Assembly: GCA_019614645.1 (NCBI GenBank)
Contig: JABWDB010000002.1
Coordinates: forward strand, 27,517,501-27,581,500
Reading direction: 5' to 3'
Source of the DNA: Stratiolaelaps scimitus
Taxonomy: Eukaryota > Arthropoda > Arachnida > Mesostigmata > Laelapidae
DNA length: 64,000 nt
The notes under the pieces are model-generated. The model saw only the letters and a list, made by a program, of their open reading frames with translations. It was not told the origin of the DNA and did not search any database. Numbering within the stretch: position 1 is the stretch's first letter; every line of letters starts with the position of its first letter. The translations under genes and the position numbers were made by a program. Positions 1 to 14,301 of this stretch are shown in pieces.

Positions 1-3000
1 TTCATACTAAACGTCATCGTTGTGTGCGTAACCCATCCAATCATAATAACAGTTTTATGACCATTAATTATTGCGTAACACCGATGTTCAACGCTGTTGC
101 CATACTTGAATGTTCTCGTCTTCATTTAGATCGTTGAAAATATATATCGCGCTAATGCATTCCAGTACAATAGCTTCGATGAAAGCCCAAGGGATGTATA
201 TTACAGTTCAGGTTTGGAAAATTCTGATTCGAATGGTGACATCGATTTTCGCACACAATTCGTACACCTTTGATATCTATTGCCTCCCGTATTTGATGTT
301 TAAATATATGCGTATAATTGGGAGTCTACGCATTCCCTTCCGAAGGATAATCGTCGAGTTTGCATGGAAAGATTGCGATATCAACAACATCGTTCAAGTA
401 ATGGCGACCATGGCTTTGCCTATATATGTCTATCGAAAATTACGAGCAAATTATGCAAAATTATGTCGGAGCCACCAATCAGCATAACATTATATTTACC
501 ATAATTATCCACATGTCAACGTATAGCCGTCTGAACAAGCTACACACGCGATCGAAGCCCGAGCCCATAGCGATCATCTTCGCCAGCTTCGCTCAGACGA
601 ACCATTGAAGAGCGTCCTTGTTAAGTGTTGGCGCGGTTCACTTCAGGAAGACAACCGCACCACACCCTGCAGATTCACGTGGGATTGGCTTGTGTAGCCC
701 TCAATAATGAATAAGCTAGCATTATCGACAAATAACTATCCGATTTCGTTAATCATTTCATGAGTTTCACTGATTGCCCACTGGTAGTTGACAACGCTGG
801 TCACTATATGAAGTAGTCACCCTAGCCCCATACTACGTTTCGTTAAAGGGCATTGAGACAGGAAGCGTTTTTCTCGCAAACGAGAACTACGAAGATCTCA
901 TTCTTTTGTAACTTTGATCCACTCACAGAGGAGAGCAACACTCCTGTTTCTGCTGTTGCGTCAATAAGAGACGAATTTTCCCAACGAGGAAGTCAGATAA
1001 GATGAGATATGAGGAATGCCTTGATCAAAAGCTATCGCAATGAACTAGACTTAGAAGTAGCATTATTTCGCTTCCCTGCCATCTTTGTTTATTGAAGGTC
1101 CACTCGAGTAATTGAAATGTATGCCCCCAGATTATAGTGACATGAACAATAGCGCTGGATGGTTCGCATCTCTATTTTGGTTGACGAGTAATAATGATCG
1201 AAGTAGCGATTACTTGGTGTATATGCGCTCAGCCCACGGCATGCCAATATAAAATATAGATTAACAATGACCACAATCATAGAATGCGCAGAGGGTTGAG
1301 AGATAGGTGCATTGGTCCATTCAACGTTCCTGCAGCGTTTAACGTTACCATCAATTGCAGTTGGTGCTTGGGCTAATTAGACCACAACAATAATCGTTCA
1401 AAGGTCTAAATAATGCTAGCCGCTGTCTGGCTCGTACCATTGTTGAACTACGATAAATTTGGCTGGGTTAGGCCGTAATTATGACTGATGATGTCTTTTT
1501 TTGTTGTTATAATATTAATATCTTGCATCAGCATGTCCGCATTCCTTTGTGACAAATTAAGTCAATGACGCGGTCAATATATGAATACAAATATTGATTA
1601 GATGAATATGACGTTTGCGTCGTCCAACAATCCTCATTTAGTTGATTATCGTGCAAGAAAGTTCGGAAGAAACTTTGTCGTATGATTCAGACGCATCGTG
1701 TCTAAGTGCAAATTTCGCACTACGTTTCAATTTATATTTTGTTCAACCAGATAATTTAGAGATTAGTTCGGTGCTATGGCTAGAAAAAGGCTCACCTCTA
1801 TGGCTGACAGCCGCTCATTGCCTGCTGGAGTTTCGTTGCTCGAGACGAAAGAGAAAGCTCAAAAAACCATTTAGGTAGCAGCCTCGGATGTCAAAGAACG
1901 AAATCTAAAATGTATCAAAAATGGATATGAAAAATATTGGTTCTTGTAAAATATGAGAATCGTCAAGTAACTTTATAATAATGTAAATAACTAATAATGA
2001 TAATAAATAATGATTCAAATAACGTGTGATCCTTTTGTCCTAGTTTTGTTTTATCGAAATTTTTTTCGATTGGTTTCTCCTTTTTTTTCTTCATCTGTGT
2101 CATATTTATCACACATATAATAGGTGTACGAAGAAATTTCTAACCGGACTACCGGTTCACTTCAATAATCAGCGAGCACTGTCCTGAGAGGACTCAATGA
2201 AAAGCGTCAATACTTTTTGGTGTAATGTTATGTTCGTTGCCATGTATTACAGTGGGCTATTTGCGGTTCGCTATATGTGGACGAGTTTCAAAATTCTGTT
2301 ATTTCTGGACAAGGACAAGGGAACCCTGTGGGTGCACGAAGATGCCCCACGGGCATTTCTGTGCTGCCAGCACACGTACATACCATGTTCGGACCACCAA
2401 TTCATGCACGCGCATATATATAAATATATATATATATAAAGATAAATAAACGTAGTACTAGCGTACGTCCTGTCCGGACAACTCTCGTTAAGTCAAATTC
2501 AAACAAGGCCAATACGACACTACAAGCCGTTAGATAGATTTAGAACAATGCACCAATTTCATATGCTATAAATAATATTTACACCTTAATCCATACATAT
2601 TTCTATTTTTGAGAGTATCGTCATAAAAAATATAACGGGTTTATACATATGTTATGTATCACATTATTCCATGGCATTAATATATATACATCCAGTACAT
2701 CCAGCTATTCGTAGTATGGCCTGAAAATTGAATGAAACTCAAATTGTATCTAATAGACTAGAGAAAATGGAGTACACCTACGCTTACTTTGTATTTGCCA
2801 AATCCAAATGAAGACATCCATCATCTGGGCTAAAACCATATTAATTCTAACCCTAATGATTTATTCTTCAATGTCCATAATATATATGTCCATTTCACTG
2901 TTTATACAACTACTACAAGAGTATATATATATATATATATAATCTGTCATATTTCATGTCAACGCTAAAATGATCACACAGGACTGATGTACAATATTGG

Positions 3001-6000
3001 AAGTCTTCTATATGTTTCTCATGTGGCCAGCCACTAAATAGCTATAGCCTCCACGCAGATGCCCTTTAGGCGAAAAATGCGTCTGATTTTCTGGCAAATG
3101 TTGGGAACATCATTGGAATATATTACTGTTAAATGATAAATAACGTTCCCCGGATAGCTTCGTTGATGGTTAGCAAAGGCTGCTATTTCTACAACGAGGC
3201 AACGCAACATTCAACCAGTCCAGGAGCATTAGCGATTCAAGCCGCAGTAATTCGAGGCCCGACGGAAACTGTATCTACTACTTCTTGTATTTGATTTTCC
3301 TCGCGTCGTTCTGTGACGACGCAGATCGCTCTTCTGCAAGTAAACCCCTGAGAGGGGGGTGGGGGAAGTCTACGAAGCGACAACAAACATTTCGCTTAAA
3401 CAAGACGTGCAAGCAAATGCACGTAAATATGACCGTGAAATCGAATTCTATCGACGCCCTATGACGAACAAGGTAGTTGAGGGGATGGGGAGACGTCCTA
3501 ATGCTCATAACACACTATGCATGCGGCACCTAAAATAAGCACCAGCTGAGTAACGTGTACGCATGCTGTGTCATGTGTCACAGAATTCGACATTCGTGTG
3601 TGGAATCAAGATGAAAATCCAGAAGGAGGTGATATTCAGAAGGAGTGTGTTGCTTCGAATCGCGAGTGCAGCGAAATCTAACTGCTGATGTTGACCACTA
3701 GTCTAACTTCACCAGCTTTATTTCTTTATATATATATATATATATATATTATTTTCACTGTAAACGCATTCTTGTCAAGTCGAATCAGACACTGCCCGAC
3801 ATGTAGAAGACAATGATTGGAGTCATTCGGGGATTAGTTATTAGCGTGATTTTTGTTATCACGTAAAGTTACATAGCAACTAGATCCGCGAAAATATTTA
3901 CAAACTTTACACATTTCGAATAGTGTCTGATTTGCTCTGAGTAAAATTAGTATATTCACGTATTTAACTCGTATCAATCTTAAATCACTGGACGCGTTTT
4001 GCCTCATTTGAGATTAATTTAAATAGTCACGTTACTATCTTCTTTATCAGTCTGATCTACTGCTCAGAATGCTGTCTGATACGGAGACTATCACTTAACT
4101 TTTAGAGATGTGGAAACAGTTCAATTAAATTTTCAAGACAATCGATAAGAACTACCGACAGAAGCATTCTGTAGGCCTCTGCGTTAACTTAAAATCAAAA
4201 CAAAAACATCAATTACAGCAATCTGACAGCGAAGTGCCCAGATAAATGACTATATTGGCTTATGTACTTGGCAATCCAAAACTTGGATGTGCAGGGCTAG
4301 TACTATTATATTTATAATACTACAACCATTGCTACTACTACTACAGTCGCGATGGCGATGTTCACATTGGCCCAATCAGACCATTGAAATCAGCGTTACA
4401 GTTGACAGTTGACAGATTTCTCAGTTTAGAGGGCAACAGAACTCCCATTATTCTGGTAAGAGCTGAAATGCGGCCGACCACGCTTCCAGCACGGGTCCAT
4501 TCATTCAGCGTTCATTTACTAGCTGCTACTACTACTACAGTACAGTACAATGCAATATAGTATATTGTGGATCGGTGGGTCGGTATATGCATGGGCCTGT
4601 GGGTGTATGTCGATCTAACTATTTAGCCCCGGTTTTGCTCTTGGGTTTCGATGTATCACAGTGGCAGTGATAGCAAACAGTATCTGCCGATAACTGTTGC
4701 TACAGTGGGTGCATACTCTTCGGTCTTCTGCTCAAAGTAATGTTTGACATATCCAATGGTTCCGAGCAGGGTTTCTGATAGATGCCTTAACGGCATGCAC
4801 ACACACACACAACCTGAGAGCTTGGTGAGCCGTAAATCCTATACAGTGACATGCAGACGACGCGTAAATCGACCACAAAAAATGTACCCGATTTCTTATT
4901 TCATTCACTCTTTCTGCAAACACACATCAAAGTGAGACTATTCTTTGTCAATTTCTGACAATTTCCCCCCACCGTCATCACATTTACGCGCTGCTTTCCT
5001 TCAAACAATCAATGCTCTGTCTGTCTTTCGTTCGCCAAATGGTTCGATACATATATTCTCTCGACACATATGTGTATGTCAGTCTCGCTATGTTATTATA
5101 CGTAATTGCTTGTATATAACTCGCGTACATTGTCGTATATATCCAGAAAGATTATAAGTGTTCATAAGCATTTAGTCGGATGCCGATGATGCTTTGTGCT
5201 GTTCTATTATTATTATTTTCTATGTATAGTACACCAACCCGTTTTGTCGCGTTTGTCGTGTTGGTCGTTCATTAAAATCTAGGCGTGGCAGGAGTGAAAG
5301 CGGGAATATAAAAATGGCAAAATTGTTGGAGTGAAAATTGTTTCTTTAACGGGACAGATGAAAGGTAACAAATGATCTACTTAAATCATTTTTATTATTA
5401 TTATTGTGAGGATTTATACAGAAGTTCGAAAACAGCGACGAGATGGGGGAGTTGAAAATAGTGGCGCTTATCAAATCGAGTGATGAGATTTTGCCTGAAA
5501 CAAATAGGCACTCATTTGTAAAGAGCACAACTGATTGTTTTGCTAACTAAGCGTAAAAAACCTTTTGGTACAGATGTACTAAATAAATTATTGCCCTGTA
5601 ATCTTCAACCATATAATAAAGACCAACTGTACATATCTGAAGAATAAACATTTTTAGGGAAATTCAAATATCTTGACACACAACTAAAATGAAAACGCTT
5701 GACGATTCAATCAATAATATAAAATAAGGTTTAAGTTCTTTAATCAATTTGAGTGTTCCCTGCGTCAATATGTCCCGTGTGTGTCTGACCCCTTTGAATA
5801 CATTGAATACTGTCATCTGCGATATAATATGAGTGGTAGATGCTTTTCTCATTTCAAATTTATGAACACTTCGACCAGGTAGTAACGCGGTTGAGGAACT
5901 GTCAAAACCAACCCACCTGTATTTATTTTTCTCTAGGTCAGCTTGAATGAATGAGAATCCCTGTTTCTAAATCGCGGGAAGATGTTAAACTGCCACTAAC

Positions 6001-7880
6001 ATTGATTACAACTCTAAACGAAACCTCCTCTGCTGAAAGAGCCTTCTGATTTCCTAGAGAGTCTCCAGTAATCTGCGTGGCAGGTCAGGTTTCATCTCAA
6101 TAGGCCAATGTACAGGTCATGCCGTTCCTTGGTAATTTTGGCACAGCAAAGTTCTTCTGTTTTGCCATGTTAGAGCGAGAGGTAACTTAATTTCCACACC
6201 ACAGCTTCCCGCATTCTGAACAAGGTATCTGCACACATGTTAATCTTTCTGAGACCGAACGGTGGAACACCAATGGCCTCATGACTTCATATTTCGGGTT
6301 ATTTTGTATCGTTGAAATTGTTTGTAGTTCTATTAGGCGAAGGCCACTAGTACGGTAATTTTTGCCTCAAGACTCGTTCTACCCTAAATATAGTTCAATG
6401 AGATAGGTCGATGGATGTCTTGTACCTATCTACCGGCATTTACAACAGAAAACATATACTTAAACATTGTTGAGCCTCAACAATTTCGTTATTAAGTACT
6501 CATTCATTTCATTTACTCGTCTTCATCTACTTCACATATGTAACATATTTAAAGTGTGGTGAGGCTATAATAAGTGCCTAGCTGTTAGCCCGTGTGCGTA
6601 TATTCGTACAGGCTTAGTTGAGATGAGAAGAAATATCTTATATAATGCCTATTTAGCCTATGCTCTTCGACAAGCCTGGAACAAGTTCGGGTTTCACTCC
6701 CTATTCAGGGCGTGACTGAACAAGTGTACGGTACAAAATGCCTTTTTAATTACAAGATGTGAGCATCGAAATTGCTGCATCTAGCTAACCAGAGTTTAGA
6801 GCTATTCTATTATCTTGAAACAACAAAAACCAGCTGTACAATCTGATCGGAGTCAATCAGCAATGAGAGTCACGTAGCACAGCTATACCGATTAGAACTA
6901 TAGCTACAGGAGCCGAACACAGATCAGCAGACACCATGTGAGTAAAGTGGTGCACGTACTTATATAAACACACGCAAATCGACATCAACATTTGGACTGA
7001 CATCGTCACCGGACCACCAGCCCTGATCCGGCTTTTTGCTAATTTAGTTGTCATTATCATAAAATATATCCGTATTATTCTTATTACATGGTATATACAT
7101 ACCTACATAAATGTACAATGTTGTATATTGATAAAAAATACATTGACTATGGATATGGTCTATGATAACACCATGTGCAGAAGTTTGTGCAGCGGTTTTT
7201 TGTTCAAGTGAACGATGCCGATGAATAATTGTTACGATCCCGATCGTGTCTGTGTCCGGCAGTCGAAGTAGATGAAATTTGGCGCCTGTTGTTTGTTCAT
7301 CGTTCACCGTTTACCGATCACCTTTTACTGCCGGTTTCAGTCTGAATCCCTTCGTTCGAGGACAACATTTTTCGAACACAACCCTATCAATCGCATTTGA
7401 AGGAAGTATTTCGACCTTGCGGTTTGCCTTCTACCTTCATCCATCGTCAGTTGATCGATTGGCAGGTCCGGGTCCCCACCTAAGTTTACACACATACAAA
7501 CGAAATGAAGAACCAAAAAAAACACCACAGCAGCAGCAGCAGCTGCTGCAACGACACGACGACGGCTGGGCGTGATAATTCCTATTATTCATTATAGTTA
7601 AATAATATGGCCAATACAACAAGATCAGGGATATTCACTCGTACGATCATCCGACCACGACTCGGATTCTGAATAGGTGGCAATCACCCCTCGCCTTGCC
7701 TCGCCTCCCGCACCCCCGGGAGCCCACCAACTCGCCTCCACCAGGAACACAAACAAAATCAGTGAACTACTTATTACTGTCGACTACAATCGTCGATACA
7801 TAGCGTTGCATTTTTTATGCAAACACAATCACAATGTGAGACTCTACAAGCGGGCATGCATAACGGACAAGCATATATCC
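1..7880. other. No recognisable gene
   Basis: AT-rich sequence with short TA tracts (about 2415-2440, 2921-2942, 3726-3751). A 125-codon frame at 110-487 and an 80-codon frame at 2197-2439 have no recognisable domain and lack supporting splice sites. The frame at 1642-1878 contains TAAHC, discussed among the findings. Confidence 0.5.
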
Positions 7881-7904
7881 ATCCACCCTCGTGAGAATGT
7901 GGTC

Positions 7905-7935
7905 TATATATAGAGCGGCGCGCATGGCCCCATCA
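7905..7935 (+). promoter_or_regulatory. Candidate TATA box and initiator
   Basis: TATATATA begins at 7905 and a TCA initiator core has its A at 7935, the usual 30-base spacing. GC-rich bases separate the two. TA repeats are abundant in this window, so a chance match is possible. Confidence 0.3.
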
Positions 7936-8006
7936 TAGCAGTTGAAAAATAAATGAGCAGCAAAACCAAATAAACCAAAACGACGACGACAACAACAGCG
8001 AGGACA

Positions 8007-8126
8007 ATGACGACGATTCCTGATTTAACGGAACTGTCTAAGAGCCGCCGGTGGAGGCGTGGCGACGGCCTATGCGGGCGTTTAAAGGAGCGCTCACAGT
8101 GTCACTGTTTCGCTATTCTCGGGTAG
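8007..8126 (+). CDS. Candidate small ORF, 39 residues, or first coding exon
   Basis: The ATG at 8007 has A at -3 and lies 72 bases past the proposed start at 7935. It opens a 39-codon frame beginning MTTIPDLTELSKSRRWRR, then a basic, Cys-containing tail (GLCGRLKERSQCHC). The frame closes at TAG, where the bases CTCGG|GTAGCA could also be a splice donor. The product is unrecognised. It is supported by its context and not by homology. Confidence 0.2.
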   Translation: MTTIPDLTELSKSRRWRRGDGLCGRLKERSQCHCFAILG

Positions 8127-8401
8127 CACACAACGTCGTGTGAAGCATTTTTTTTATTTTATCGAACAATTAGAATCAAATGAAATAAACAATGGAAAAG
8201 ATATTTATATGTAACTACAATTGTATGTGACACTGTATAGGCAAACAGAATTTGCACACAGGAAGGTATATGCAAACAGAATTTATAGAGCATAGATTAC
8301 ATAGGCATGGGTCGAACACATGGCCAATATGATCTATTATATTTCTTCATGAGGGAGGTGGACATTCGAGGGCGCTTCACGGATGCATACAGGAATAAAT
8401 T

Positions 8402-8403
<2 letters not shown>

Positions 8404-8444
<41 letters not shown>
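8404..8444. repeat. TA microsatellite
   Basis: An uninterrupted AT/TA dinucleotide run of about 40 bases, one of the longest in the window. Confidence 0.95.
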
Positions 8445-8446
<2 letters not shown>

Positions 8447-9911
8447 TTCGTTTTGTCGGAGGTGTACCATTGTGTACCATTTTTTGTGTTAATATAACAG
8501 AAATAAATTGCAAATTATCTGGTTGTACGAAATATTTATAATATCGATAGTTGAAACGACAATGGGACGAATGGGATGCAGTGAATTTGAGAAAATGCGA
8601 CCGACGTCAACAAAACCGACACCGTCAGACACAAACATATGATACAACGAGGTATTTCCCGGAGTATTTCCACCGAGCTTGTATGATGACTTGAACGAAA
8701 ACAAAAAAAAAAAAGGCAATAAACATACTATTGAAAATTTCTGGTGGTTGATTGACGTTCGGTGAACAAAAGAGGCATCGCAACCACCACCGCATGCAGG
8801 TCCAGTGTCCGTCGATCGCGTCCACGCTTTGTTCTCCAAGTAATGTTGCCGAAGATAGAGCGGGATGAACCGATCTGTGTACGCACATACTCCGAACTCT
8901 GCCTCTATTGTCCCCCACACAGGAGAGAGACTGTGTGTGTGTGTGGTGACTAATAAAATCTTTTCAGGGGGTTCATATGAAAGAAAAGCAATTCATCTAC
9001 AGGTTCAAAAGTTAGAGCAGCTCTAAGAACAGAGGGATTTATATACACAAGGAATTGTCTTCAAGAAGCTAGACCAGCCCAGTGTATAGAAGGCTGTCGA
9101 AGATTTTTGCGTCGACACAGAATCGTTGATCGAGGTGGTGATGGTGGTGCTCGATATATATGAACACGAGAAACAGTAGAGTAAACATTCCAAATGATAT
9201 AGATGACGACAAAACACGAATATGGTACAATAGATAATAGATGGCTAATGGCTAATAATAATCGAACCTGATCAATACAAAACGGATAGAAAATTAACGT
9301 GAATATGTTTTTCATACAATCGATTTATAATACAAAGCTTAGTCATCAATTTCATAATTAATATGGTTAACAGATTTCTATGAAAACAAGTTCATATGGT
9401 TTGTATCAAATAAACTACTGGTTAGAAATGCGGAGAGACCACCTTACTCATCGCGATATTCGAGCAAGGGAATGACTATAATTTCTGACTTATGAGTTGA
9501 TCCAAAACAATAGCGAAACTTTTCGTCCGCATTCACCCTTTTTACAAGAAGCTGACAAAAGCCAACTTCTGAACCGCATCGCACACGATGTCCGCATTGA
9601 CAAAGTACTGACGCATGACCCATTCGTTGACGTGCACGATATATACTGCTATAGATCATTAATCAGCATTGATGCATATGTAGACACACTCACATAAAGT
9701 ATGACGACGACAACGACGCCGTCGCATGCGTCACCGCCCGCAATAGCGATAGCTCGAATCAGTATCATGAAATGCGAATCGAGTCGCTAAATGAGCTGCA
9801 ATGACCCTGCCACAATAATAGTATTTTCAAATGTCCGATATGCCCAATCAGCGAAGCGAATAAGGCAAATGGCGCCGTACATTTGGTCGTTAATTACCGA
9901 ATAACGGACCT

Positions 9912-9953
9912 GATGTTGTTGTTGTTGTTGTTGCTGCTGCTACTGCTGCTGTC
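9912..9953. repeat. GTT/GCT triplet repeat
   Basis: TTG triplets pass into CTG triplets. A similar stretch recurs at 10256-10292. Confidence 0.85.
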
Positions 9954-11211
9954 TTCGTTGCCGGTGGCGCAATAAGCGAACCCTTTCGAGCGCGGACGGA
10001 TGGAGTGAAGGGTATTTATGAATGATACGACGCAGCGACTGATGGAAATAGGAGGAGGCCCCAATGAGCTGCCGTGTTGCTCATTTTCGATTTTTTATCT
10101 ACCCTGACCTCCAGGGGACACACACTGCTAGTGCACAGATAAAAATCTAAACAATTTTGACAAATTTGATTTACTCTTTCTGTCGTGGAGCGATTGAAAG
10201 CCACTGACTCATAGTCGTCCTCTCTCTCTCTCTCTATCTCTATCGATTGCGTCGATGTTGTTGATGTTGTTGTTGTTGTTGCTGCTGCTGCCCACGATGT
10301 TGACGAAGTCTGCTCGAATCTGTTCGAATACGGAACTAATATATGCTCTTGGGTCGTGTCTGTCTGTACATATTTTTATTATCGTGATTATTCTACTGTT
10401 GACGATGTTGTTGCCGTTATTGTTGTTACTGTTGCACTGATATTTATTAATCTATTTACCACTTTAGTCAGCTGCAGCTGCAGCAGCAGCACTTCATTCA
10501 TCGTCGTTGCTATGCACCACTGTCACCCTGGTTGGGTGCAATGTCGGGGTTATTGGGCTCCACATGGAAAGGGATAGAAATAGCAACTGACGCGTGTCGA
10601 CCTTATCAATGTCTGTCTGTATCTATATGTGCCTATAGCGACGAGGGAGAGAGAGAGAGATTAAATGGTCGACGTTGTTTTTGTCACGTTTTCGGGAGGG
10701 GGCATTAGAATAATATGCTTAATACCAATACCAGCAACCGTTCAATTATCGCCACCAATCAGTGGGTTGTCATTTCCGACTTAATTGATCCGAGATTGAG
10801 CCACGGTTATTTTAAGACGTTACGCTCTCAGCATATGTGTAGTATTCCACAGATTATTCTACAGACATAATTAGTGAGCGGGTGAGTGCTTAATTGGTGA
10901 AAGTGATCGATACGGCCAAATTTAGCGGCGGTTGTATCAACAGCAACTGAAACAAGAATTGGACGTTGACATGCATTGATGAGATGCAAATAAATTATAT
11001 TTAACAAATAGCGAAAGACAGAATGAATTAATGAATGACTGAATGAGTGTTACTTTTCACTGGTCTCGTATGGAAAGAGGGAGATTTCCGATCTTACCAA
11101 CCAGCAAGTAACTAAGCAGACATTGGCCACCGCCAACGATCGTCCTCAACAGCCTGGGGCTTGGCTTCTTCTGGTGGCAAATTATCACCATCATCAAACT
11201 GATACACTTAC

Positions 11212-11290
11212 CCAGCAGAAGCAATAGCAACAACAGCATGAGCTCTTCCGCGTGCCAACGGTCAACAGTCGCCACCGGATATAGCTGCAT
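11212..11290 (-). CDS. Candidate first coding exon encoding a signal peptide or anchor
   Basis: From the ATG at 11290 the frame reads MQLYPVATVDRWHAEELM followed by a run of eight Leu. It meets a strong donor, CTGCTGG|GTAAGTG (GT at 11211-11210), after one base of codon 27. A hydrophobic leader followed by a phase 1 intron is a common arrangement for secreted animal proteins. The Leu run comes from a CTG/TTG-rich stretch, so a translated microsatellite is the main alternative. No downstream exon was recognised. Confidence 0.25.
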
Positions 11291-11357
11291 TTCAGATTTA
11301 CAGTTTCACTTTCCACCTGCGTAACCTAATCGATCACCGTGTATCTGTCGTTGGGCC

Positions 11358-11516
11358 ATGAACATTCCGGATGTCATTTCCGTGGCCATTGCTTTGCACA
11401 CAGCTAATAAACGGGATTTTTGCGAAAATTATTGTGAATCTTATGTGGAGCTAATAATAAGCTCAGATGCTGTTGCAATGACCTCGTCAATAAGACGCCA
11501 CGTTGTCAACGTCGAG
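11358..11516 (+). CDS. Candidate short coding exon, unrecognised
   Basis: An ATG with G at -3 opens 53 codons (MNIPDVISVAIALHTANKRDF...) of ordinary composition. They end in phase 0 at a fair donor, GTCGAG|GTAATC. It lies antisense and about 70 bases from the signal-peptide exon candidate on the other strand, so at most one of these may be real. No family is recognised. Confidence 0.15.
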
Positions 11517-13868
11517 GTAATCTATTTTATCTATTTATATTGAGTTATTAAATTTTTATTGAGTTCATGTTACTGACTTATATTTCGACAACTTGAATAT
11601 AATGAAACACTCATTCGTCGTATAATTAAACTGGTTTCCATTCGAAGTAAAAATGTTTTTGCGGTAATTTACAACGAAGTAGTATATATGCAACTCATAT
11701 AAATTAACTTCCTTCATGCCTGATACACTTATCCGGGTTGTAAGACCTTCTCCAAAGAAGCTCTACGGATCTTTGGAGTAGTCAGGATTACACACCAAAT
11801 ACTAACTTTAAGCAAATAGATCGCACAGTTCATTCTCGATACCCTATATACTTGACGAAAACTTAATTTTTCACGTTTTTTATTACGTTTTTAAAGCCCT
11901 TTGAGAATTGCCATCATACTAGAGAATTTGAGAATTGCTATCATGACCTAGTCAGTATACAAAGTCGGGAATGTTAAACAGTTCCTGTATCGATTTTTAG
12001 CCACACCCGACCGAAGATATCAATTTCCGGCTCATTAATTTGTTTTACGAAGGATCAATGAATCCGAAATAACGGTATGCATTGTTCAAATAAAATAATT
12101 GTTCTGTCAAAGCAGACGTTCGTACTTGGCGCAGAGAAACGTTACAGATTATTCATAAAGCCTGCATACATTCATGCTAGAACTAATGTGAACAATGTCC
12201 AAGCTTTTTTCTGGTCCAAAAAGAACATACAAACAAATATTTATATCTCAAAGGCTCAAAAAAAGGATGAGTGACCTGAGGAAATACTGCTACAATTACC
12301 AGGATTGGTATTTTTTGTCCACAGAAAAGTACTAGTAGTAGAATTGGTAGAGATGAATCTGTTATTCGAACATGGAGTTTCGAGTATGACCTCGAGAACT
12401 GTCCGGTTACGAAGCAGTCCAAATTAATCAGTTTGATTCAGATTAGAAGACTGACACCACTTTTAGTCTGACTTATAGGTATCTGACCATGAAGTGTCTC
12501 TGTGTAAAGTGTCGTTAGTAAATTTCTTCGATTTTGAGTTGTCGACAATTTGGAATCTACTCGAATTTAAGTCTAGGACCCAGGGCCTTTTGCACTATAA
12601 GCGGACTTTTTAGACGGCCGAGCTATTAAATTTCGCCGAGATACGTTCTCAGATTGTAGGCGACATAAAAATTATGTGTAGAACTCACTACAAAAAAATC
12701 TCGTAGATCACTTGACACGAAAAGTGCTTCAATATGGTCATAGGTCTGCCAGCAAATAAAGGAACCTTCATTTTGTCACCTTCAGGTAAAATCCGTGGTG
12801 ACGTTGATGTAATTAATTGAAAGCACAAGATGAAAGTATGTTCGTGCAAACGGACCAAACCACAGCAGTTTTCCGAGCGAATATGTGTACTCCCATCAAC
12901 AACCCTTCAACAAGACAAGTGTACTACCTTTCGTGCCTGCTGATCTCAGAATTTTTAGGAAACTGGATGAACTCGATCCGATAGATCGTTTTCCACCTCT
13001 TCCAAACAGCAACTGACACAGTGGCAGAATAACACATGCCACTGAAATTGCGCGCCCTTAGCGCGTTGGTAACAATTTTGCTTGGACGCTGGCGCGCTTG
13101 CTTAAATAATAGAAATGCGTATTAAATTATTATGAGAATAATCATTTTTATATCAGCTCAAACTGTACATGCAACTCACTCATGTATGTCATCTTATATC
13201 TGCCCTTGGATGAAAATAAAGGAGTCTTTGTATTTCATTGCATACACAATTTGGAAGGCAACACTTGTGATGATATTAATATCATCAACTGACTTTTTGC
13301 AACTGCCCCTGTAGCTGACTGTCCGATACTGTCAAGGACCATATCTTGCTCGCAATTTACAATTTCACCGATTCTCAATTCAACAGCTTGACTAAACCAA
13401 ACTGATTGAGGCCAAATTGAGTGAAGTAATATCATAGAACAAGCGAAGATGTTGAAATTAGATGGGTAATGGTATCACAGCATTAGATATGGAGCGACCG
13501 TGACTTGACGTCAAGCCGAATCACACACACATACATATACATATAATTGGGTACAAAAAATAGCGCGAGGTCCAAAACACCAATAGTTTGCCTTGTTATC
13601 TTTCACCAAATGCACCATCCGAATAAGTAACCCACGCCGATCAGAGGGGGACGAAGATCCTTCACGATTTCGACGGGCTGGATTGAACTTACAGAAGCAG
13701 CAACGGAACCAGCAACAAGAATACGGCTACCAGACAGAAGGAACCCTATACTTTCATCTACTTTAATGCAATACTACCATGATTCCATTGTCAGATAGCT
13801 ACAACAACAGACCCAACATCGATAGCTGAGGTAAGCACTTGGCTAACCGTCGCCCAACTTCCCCACTC

Positions 13869-13870
<2 letters not shown>

Positions 13871-13909
<39 letters not shown>
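13871..13909. repeat. TA microsatellite
   Basis: An uninterrupted AT run of 38 bases, followed at 13920-13952 by an AAT-rich stretch. Confidence 0.95.
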
Positions 13910-13911
<2 letters not shown>

Positions 13912-14301
13912 AGAATAGTATAATAAATATAATAATATAATAATATTATTATTTAACCTGCTTTTTGTCTACTGCGACCTTGTTGTTTTCATTTGATATT
14001 GAATCGATCGCGCATACTGAAAAGAAATTTTGTTTATAGTTCTTTTTCTGCATTAGTGCAGTTTTGCCAATCGCCAACGCGGTTACGTTCTATCCTTTCT
14101 AACTAAGTTCAATTGTGCCCTTCTGTCTGGTGGTGAATCATTAACGATGAGGAAAACTGTGCAGTAGTTTTAAGCATTAATAAGCCGTGGACTAACGGTA
14201 CAATCTTGGGTGATTTACATCTATTTCGAAATTTTTCTATAAAATATCAAATGTGTTTATCGTATTGACAGAAATTCTGGCTTATATTGGTATATGAATA
14301 T

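Larger units (their letters stand above)
8130..14290. other. No recognisable gene apart from the listed exon candidates
   Basis: Non-coding sequence with CTG/TTG repeats at 9.9-10.5 kb, GA/CT runs near 10220 and 10650, and a merged acceptor/donor site at 12785. Nothing between 11.6 and 13.8 kb was identified beyond that site. Confidence 0.45.
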
